Positions 60,461 through 64,000 of a stretch of 64,000 bases of DNA are shown in pieces; position 1 is the stretch's first letter; every line of letters starts with the position of its first letter. The DNA is from Candidatus Nitrosotenuis uzonensis (GTDB taxonomy: Archaea > Thermoproteota > Nitrososphaeria > Nitrososphaerales > Nitrosopumilaceae): contig NZ_CBTY010000008.1 in assembly GCF_000723185.1 (NCBI RefSeq), forward strand, positions 296,677-360,676. The letters are read 5' to 3'. The notes beneath the pieces are model-generated. The model was not told the DNA's origin and did not search any database. It saw only the letters and a program-made list of their open reading frames with translations. The position numbers and the translations under genes were made by a program.

Positions 60461-60474
60461 AATTTTGCAAAATT
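60461..60474. promoter_or_regulatory. Perfect 14-bp palindrome AATTTTGCAAAATT before glnA
   Basis: It lies between the TATA-like agatttttaag (about 60438-60448) and the GTG start at 60477, covering the expected transcription start. The position suits a repressor site. A similar AATTTTTGCAAAATT, one base longer, occurs at 6142-6156 in the trpE/zinc-protein intergenic region. Confidence 0.45.
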
Positions 60475-60476
60475 AG

Positions 60477-61931
60477 GTGACAGTGCAAGTTTTGATTCAC
60501 AATGATGTACTTGAAAAAATCGCTGAACAAAAAATATCTTATTTAAGCTTCTGGTTTACAGACATCTTCGGGGAATTGCATAGCATGAGTATGCCATCAT
60601 ACGCAATAGACAAAAATGCATTTTCGGATGGATTTGAAAAACTTGATGCCAGCTCCATCCGCGGATTTAGTTCAGTAAACAAATCCGATATGATATTAAA
60701 GCCGGATCCTGAGACATTCCGGATTCTTCCTCCAGACTATGATCAGAGGCGCAAAAATGCAAGGATGTTCTGCAATATTTATCAGGAAAACACAAACGAA
60801 TCATCAAGATTCAGCAGAGATTCTAGAGCTGTCGTAGAAATGGCGGAAAAACAGACCCGAGAATTCGGCATAACGCATACATTTTGGGGTCCAGAAGTAG
60901 AGTTTTTTGTATTTGATTCAATAAGTGTCTATCCGTCCCAATACGGGGCAACTCACTCTTACGGCGGCTCTGGGTACTCCATTGAATCGGCCGAATCTCC
61001 ATGGACAAAAAACATTAGCACTGCTATCGACATAAAGGAGGGATACTACCCATCGCAACCAAAGGATACCATGAGCAGCCTCAGAAAGGATATCTGCGAT
61101 GATCTGTACGATTATTTTGGGATCAAAGTAGAGGCGGAGCATCACGAGGTAGCAACCTCCGGTCAGAGTGAGATAAATTTGCATTACGATAGGATGCTGC
61201 CTACTGCAGATGCAGTAACCACCACAAAAAATATAGTCAAAGTGAAGTCAAAAAGACAAAACAAAGTAGCTACTTTCATGTCAAAGCCCATTTATGGTGA
61301 CAACGCATCTGCCATGCACATGCACCAGAGCCTATGGAATGAAGATACGAATCTTGTATACGAACCAAACGATAGTCAGGCAAACCTATCGCAGATGGGC
61401 AGGTACTACATAGGTGGACTGCTTGATCACGCATCATCGATTTGCGCAATTTCCAATCCAACCACTAATTCCTACAAAAGACTCGTTCCAGATTTTGAGG
61501 CGCCTGTAAATGTGTGCTGGGGAATCGGCAATAGATCAGCTGCAATAAGAATACCGATGTACATGAACAGTCATGGCAAAAGCAAGAGAATTGAGTATAG
61601 AGTACCAGACCCAACATCGAACATATATCTGCTCGAAGCGGCATTGCTTCTTGCAGGTCTTGATGGTATTAGAAGAAAGATCGACCCAGGCGATCCAGTA
61701 GAGCACAATATCTACAAGCTAACTCCAGAGCAGAAACGAAATTATGGAATCAGATCATTGCCACAATCATTAAAAGAAGCACTTGACTCACTTGGCTCTG
61801 ACAACAAGTTTCTAGCCTCTGCATTCTCAACAGATCTGCTTGATGCATATTGCGAATCAAAATACAAAGAACATCGAATATTCTCCCAGACTCCTACAGC
61901 CTGGGAAGTGTCAATGTATGCGGACATCTAA
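60477..61931 (+). CDS. glnA: Glutamine synthetase, type I
   Basis: Makes glutamine from glutamate, ammonia and ATP, the main ammonia-assimilation step. The 484-residue protein has the beta-grasp N-terminus (KISYLSFWFTDIFGELHSMS), metal ligands in WGPEVEFFVFD, the KVEAEHHEVATSGQSEINLH region, and the ATP/glutamate sites MHMHQSLW, NRSAAIRIPMY and KRIEYRVPDPTSN. A Tyr adenylylation site of the GSI-beta type is not evident near the C-terminus. The GTG at 60477 sits about 32 nt after the TATA box. Confidence 0.96.
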   Translation: MTVQVLIHNDVLEKIAEQKISYLSFWFTDIFGELHSMSMPSYAIDKNAFSDGFEKLDASSIRGFSSVNKSDMILKPDPETFRILPPDYDQRRKNARMFCNIYQENTNESSRFSRDSRAVVEMAEKQTREFGITHTFWGPEVEFFVFDSISVYPSQYGATHSYGGSGYSIESAESPWTKNISTAIDIKEGYYPSQPKDTMSSLRKDICDDLYDYFGIKVEAEHHEVATSGQSEINLHYDRMLPTADAVTTTKNIVKVKSKRQNKVATFMSKPIYGDNASAMHMHQSLWNEDTNLVYEPNDSQANLSQMGRYYIGGLLDHASSICAISNPTTNSYKRLVPDFEAPVNVCWGIGNRSAAIRIPMYMNSHGKSKRIEYRVPDPTSNIYLLEAALLLAGLDGIRRKIDPGDPVEHNIYKLTPEQKRNYGIRSLPQSLKEALDSLGSDNKFLASAFSTDLLDAYCESKYKEHRIFSQTPTAWEVSMYADI

Positions 61932-61997
61932 TTGTGTTTTTCTGCCTCATGCGCAATACGTAGCAAAATTCATAGCCATAGATTCACAAAAATCACC

Positions 61998-62555
61998 ATG
62001 CTTCCGCGTCTTGATAGTATAAAGCAGGCACGAACCAAGATTGGCGTTACGCAAAAACAGTTAGCAAAGATGACAGGCGTGAGTACATCAATGATAAACC
62101 AGATAGAATCAGGGCGAAGTCAGCCAAGCTATGAGACTGCAAAAAGAATCTTTGATAGCTTGGCAACACTCGAAGGAAGGGCTGACCCTAACAAAGCAGG
62201 CGATATCTGCAGTAAGGAGATAGTAAAGATGAGACCAACAGATTCTCTTCACGATGCAATTCACAAAATGCGAAAGATGTCAATTAGTCAGATCCCGATT
62301 TTTAGCGGTTCAGAACCAGTTGGCATAATTACCGAGGATGGTGTCGTAAAACACCTTGCAGACAGTGACGAGTCATCATGGAAAAGTATTCAGCTTGCTG
62401 ATGTGATGGAGGCAACACCACCCATAGTTGACTATCAAACACCTGCTCGAGCATTGGTGCCACTTGTTCGGTATTCAAAATGCATCCTCGTAGTAAAATC
62501 GCGTAAAATAATTGGGATCATAACTGCATCAGATACGCTAAAGATGTTAGAATAG
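61998..62555 (+). CDS. HTH-CBS transcriptional regulator
   Basis: A 185-residue protein with an N-terminal Xre-type helix-turn-helix (ARTKIGVTQKQLAKMTGVST, then MINQIESGRSQPS) followed by a CBS pair (IVKMRPTDSLHDAIHKMRKM, SISQIPIFSGSEPVGIITED; LVVKSRKIIGIITASDTLKM). HTH-CBS fusions occur widely in archaea and are thought to sense adenine nucleotides. The Met at 61998 is chosen (MLPRLDSIKQARTKIG); the upstream 22 codons are rich in Cys and Phe and unlike the family. It lies 66 nt downstream of glnA on the same strand, suggesting control of nitrogen genes, which is inference. Confidence 0.88.
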   Translation: MLPRLDSIKQARTKIGVTQKQLAKMTGVSTSMINQIESGRSQPSYETAKRIFDSLATLEGRADPNKAGDICSKEIVKMRPTDSLHDAIHKMRKMSISQIPIFSGSEPVGIITEDGVVKHLADSDESSWKSIQLADVMEATPPIVDYQTPARALVPLVRYSKCILVVKSRKIIGIITASDTLKMLE

Positions 62556-62556
62556 T

Positions 62557-62577
62557 GGTAGATTTGTCAAATCTACC
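62557..62577 (+). terminator. Perfect inverted repeat after the HTH-CBS gene
   Basis: Arms GGTAGATTT and AAATCTACC with a 3-nt spacer start 2 nt after the stop codon at 62555. It could be a transcript-end hairpin or a protein-binding palindrome. No T-run follows directly, which is against a simple intrinsic terminator. Confidence 0.4.
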
Positions 62578-62621
62578 GGATCTGTTATTACCGATAATTG
62601 TAAATTCTACATACAGACCAT

Positions 62622-62680
62622 TGGTGAGAATTAATGGTTATCCCTTCACTTTGTATTTCTCACCATTTTTTCTATTTTAT
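62622..62680 (+). terminator. Hairpin followed by T-rich tract
   Basis: A 9-bp stem (TGGTGAGAA at 62622-62630 with TTCTCACCA at 62657-62665, loop 26 nt) is followed by ttttttctatttt. This is a typical archaeal T-rich termination signal for the glnA/HTH-CBS transcript. The T-rich stretch may also serve as the TATA region for the next gene, which starts at 62720. The intergenic region 62556-62719 holds nothing else recognised. Confidence 0.45.
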
Positions 62681-62719
62681 GCCAACAGTTAAGTTGGACA
62701 GAATAGTATTTCCATTAAA

Positions 62720-63235
62720 TTGAAGATCAGTTTTGTATTAATTGTAATTATTACCTTGTGCACACATGCTGCGTTTGCTCAGTCAGAGGAGATAGTGCAG
62801 ACAGTACGTTCTGAGATGGTATCATCTGATGGAACGGTAAGAATACAACTTGAGAGCAACCTACCAAAAGAAAATACTCCGCTTATCATAACCATCAAGT
62901 TTTCCAACATTGCTACAGGTGCCACGTTACATGATGTTAACTACGATATTGTTGTGATGCAAAATGGTGAGCTTGTGCTATCTCAGATGGGCATGTATGC
63001 TGAAGACGGAATGGCGCAGCATGTTACAGCATCCCTTAACACAGACAACCATGTAGAAGTGATGATAGTACTACAGGGGATAGGAAGCCAGGCCCCATAT
63101 TCCGGCCCCAAGGGTGAGATGATCGAGATAGTAATAGTACCAGAATTCGGACCAGTTGTGTTCTTGATTCTATTTTTAGCCACCATATTCATGCTGGCCA
63201 CCTACAAGATTGCAGGTATCAAGGTCAGAATCTAG
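62720..63235 (+). CDS. Secreted protein with PEFG-CTERM-type sorting domain
   Basis: A 171-residue protein with a cleavable signal peptide (residues 1-20, ending AAFAQSEE), a beta-sandwich-like domain, and the C-terminal PEFGPVVFLILFLATIFMLA helix followed by a basic end (KIAGIKVRI). The PEFG motif plus helix plus basic tail is the thaumarchaeal PEFG-CTERM sorting signal, thought to be processed by a thaumarchaeal archaeosortase encoded elsewhere. The TTG start at 62720 is used. The function of the surface domain is unknown. It overlaps the converging His-rich gene by 4 nt. Confidence 0.82.
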   Translation: MKISFVLIVIITLCTHAAFAQSEEIVQTVRSEMVSSDGTVRIQLESNLPKENTPLIITIKFSNIATGATLHDVNYDIVVMQNGELVLSQMGMYAEDGMAQHVTASLNTDNHVEVMIVLQGIGSQAPYSGPKGEMIEIVIVPEFGPVVFLILFLATIFMLATYKIAGIKVRI

Positions 63236-63735
63236 TTTACCTCAACTTTTTCTGGATGGAACGTTATCTCCATAGGCGTATTTTTGATTTTTCCTACTAC
63301 GTGTACTAAAGGATAACCTGAGCTATCAGGCACATATACGCCATAATATGTTCCCTTGTTTGTCTTACTCTCAACTAGCCTTAGGAATGTTTTTTTGTCG
63401 TTGAGTACAACGTCGACTTCGAGTGATTTATTCAAGCCTGAGACTCCGTCAATGTTCTTTGCCACCACATGATTTGTATGCGCAGAATGATCTTCATGTG
63501 ATTGAGATTTATCGTGTGATACATGATCGTGTGAATTGGCCATCTCCTTATCTGATGCAGTAGCTTTTGTCACCGTTATCTCTATTGCATTTTTCATTCC
63601 AGCTATCGGCGGCTCCTTTACCCAACCAACCTGGATTTTATAATCATCTACTACTTCAGATTTGTGTGCATACGCACCATATAATAGTCCAATGGAAATT
63701 AGTGCAACTGAGAACAGTAACAATAATTTGCTCAA
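63232..63735 (-). CDS. Secreted His-rich protein, putative metal binder
   Basis: A 167-residue exported protein. The signal peptide is residues 1-23 (LLLLFSVALISIGLLYGAYA). In the middle, ANSHDHVSHDKSQSHEDHSA carries seven of the eight closely spaced histidines; a Cu, Zn or Ni binding loop is likely. Flanking beta strands (YKIQVGWVKEPPIAGMKNAI and PMEITFHPEKVEV) resemble the beta-sandwich of small copper-resistance-type proteins. The TTG start at 63735 is the first codon. It lies 54 nt downstream of the ArsR-like gene on the same strand, possibly one metal-responsive operon. Confidence 0.75.
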   Translation of the reverse strand: MSKLLLLFSVALISIGLLYGAYAHKSEVVDDYKIQVGWVKEPPIAGMKNAIEITVTKATASDKEMANSHDHVSHDKSQSHEDHSAHTNHVVAKNIDGVSGLNKSLEVDVVLNDKKTFLRLVESKTNKGTYYGVYVPDSSGYPLVHVVGKIKNTPMEITFHPEKVEVN

Positions 63736-63789
63736 CAGTAACAGTAGATAATTTTCTTAATTAATGATTGTGGTAGAAATGTCAAAAAA

Positions 63790-64000
63790 TCAGATGGAGC
63801 TAAAAATATCAGATATGTTGTTTGCAGTGTTTTCGATAAATGACGGTCTTTGTATTTCTACCAGCGAGCCTACAAGTGTGCTGTCAATTAGATGAAACAT
63901 CATGTTGCCATTGTTAAAAATTCGCTCAACTAGTCCGTCATCACATAATGATTTGAGGCAAAGCGAAACTGTTCCTTGTGATTTTTTTGTTTCTGTCACA
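63790..64000 (-). CDS. ArsR-like winged-helix regulator, C-terminal part (continues beyond the window)
   Basis: The visible 70 residues enter from the right edge and end at 63790. The segment KKSQGTVSLCLKSLCDDGLV is the recognition helix and following helix of an ArsR-type winged helix, followed by the wing (ERIFNNGNMMFHLID) and a C-terminal helix. The start lies outside the window. A Cys in the recognition helix (SLCLKSLC) hints at a metal or redox sensing site, though this is uncertain. It would be co-directional with the His-rich secreted protein. Confidence 0.7.
   Translation of the reverse strand, partial: VTETKKSQGTVSLCLKSLCDDGLVERIFNNGNMMFHLIDSTLVGSLVEIQRPSFIENTANNISDIFSSI

Noticed and set aside
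62682-62697. CCAAC-N6-GTTGG upstream of the PEFG-type gene
   Set aside because: Only 5-bp arms in an AT-rich gap; likely by chance.
1-64000. CRISPR arrays, insertion sequences, integrase or attachment sites, rRNA genes
   Set aside because: No regularly spaced repeats, transposase or integrase reading frames, or rRNA-like sequences were seen on either strand.

Overview
The window is a compact archaeal chromosome segment, most likely from an ammonia-oxidising lineage of Nitrososphaerota (Thaumarchaeota, Nitrosopumilales type). The markers are aRF1 with NIKS and GGQ, ribosomal proteins S25e and S26e, RNA polymerase subunit K, Alba, family B DNA polymerase with a C-terminal PIP box, deoxyhypusine synthase, an NmPin-like parvulin, a PEFG-CTERM-type surface protein and the tandem motif IPxWIKQNAKWW of secreted thaumarchaeal proteins. 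GC content looks moderate (about 40% by eye), which would suit a Nitrosotenuis-like genome better than a low-GC Nitrosopumilus; this is an inference. No ammonia-oxidation gene lies in the window. Many genes have a T/A-rich TATA box centred 22-32 nt upstream of the start codon, so leaderless mRNAs appear to be the rule. I used this spacing to choose starts, several of them GTG or TTG. Shine-Dalgarno sequences appear only inside operons (trpG, the TrmB-like gene).

Layout. 0-6 kb: aRF1, a single-domain response regulator, a HIT protein, a membrane-anchored conserved protein and ilvD. 6.3-12 kb: a tightly overlapping tryptophan operon trpE-G-D-C-B-A with no trpF. 12-20 kb: CTP synthase, a convergent operon (35-residue zinc protein, PfkB kinase, NAD kinase fused to a winged helix), a Cache-HAMP-adenylate cyclase, S26e, a CDP-alcohol phosphatidyltransferase, agmatinase and a second response regulator. 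20-29 kb: ThrRS, DoxX, deoxyhypusine synthase, a CBS protein with a third response regulator, S25e, RpoK, Alba, and an HTH regulator divergent from a glutaminase-less asparagine-synthase-like protein. 29-40 kb: a YHS microprotein, Dus, an orphan archaellin-like protein, a prenyltransferase operon, a PPOX-family protein, parvulin, a Hef-like helicase, dCMP deaminase and PolB.

39.8-53.8 kb is the most coherent accessory system: a type IV pilus locus of Tad-like build. It has one secretion ATPase, two separate ~300-residue TadB/TadC-type membrane proteins and a TrmB-like regulator on one strand. Divergent from these is an operon of a zinc-ribbon protein, three class III signal-peptide pilins and a secreted WIKQNAKWW-repeat protein. 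A fourth pilin and an 846-residue beta-repeat surface protein converge on it.

53.8-64 kb: triosephosphate isomerase, a multi-spanning membrane protein, pyruvate phosphate dikinase, a fourth response regulator, an aminotransferase, glutamine synthetase, an HTH-CBS regulator, a PEFG-type protein, a His-rich secreted protein and the end of an ArsR-like regulator.

Two layers of structure are not explained by the genes. First, a 17-bp palindrome GTTTGTT-N3-AACAAAC is centred 48-49 bp upstream of the chosen starts of two unlinked response regulators and of the CBS/response-regulator operon. The fourth response regulator has a different palindrome at the same distance, which suggests a dispersed response-regulator regulon. 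Second, two intergenic regions (near 22.86 kb and 58.9 kb) have a TATA box, a predicted start and strong hairpins but no reading frame, and are candidate small RNAs. There is no CRISPR array, tRNA, rRNA or insertion sequence, and no gene-free stretch over 300 bases.
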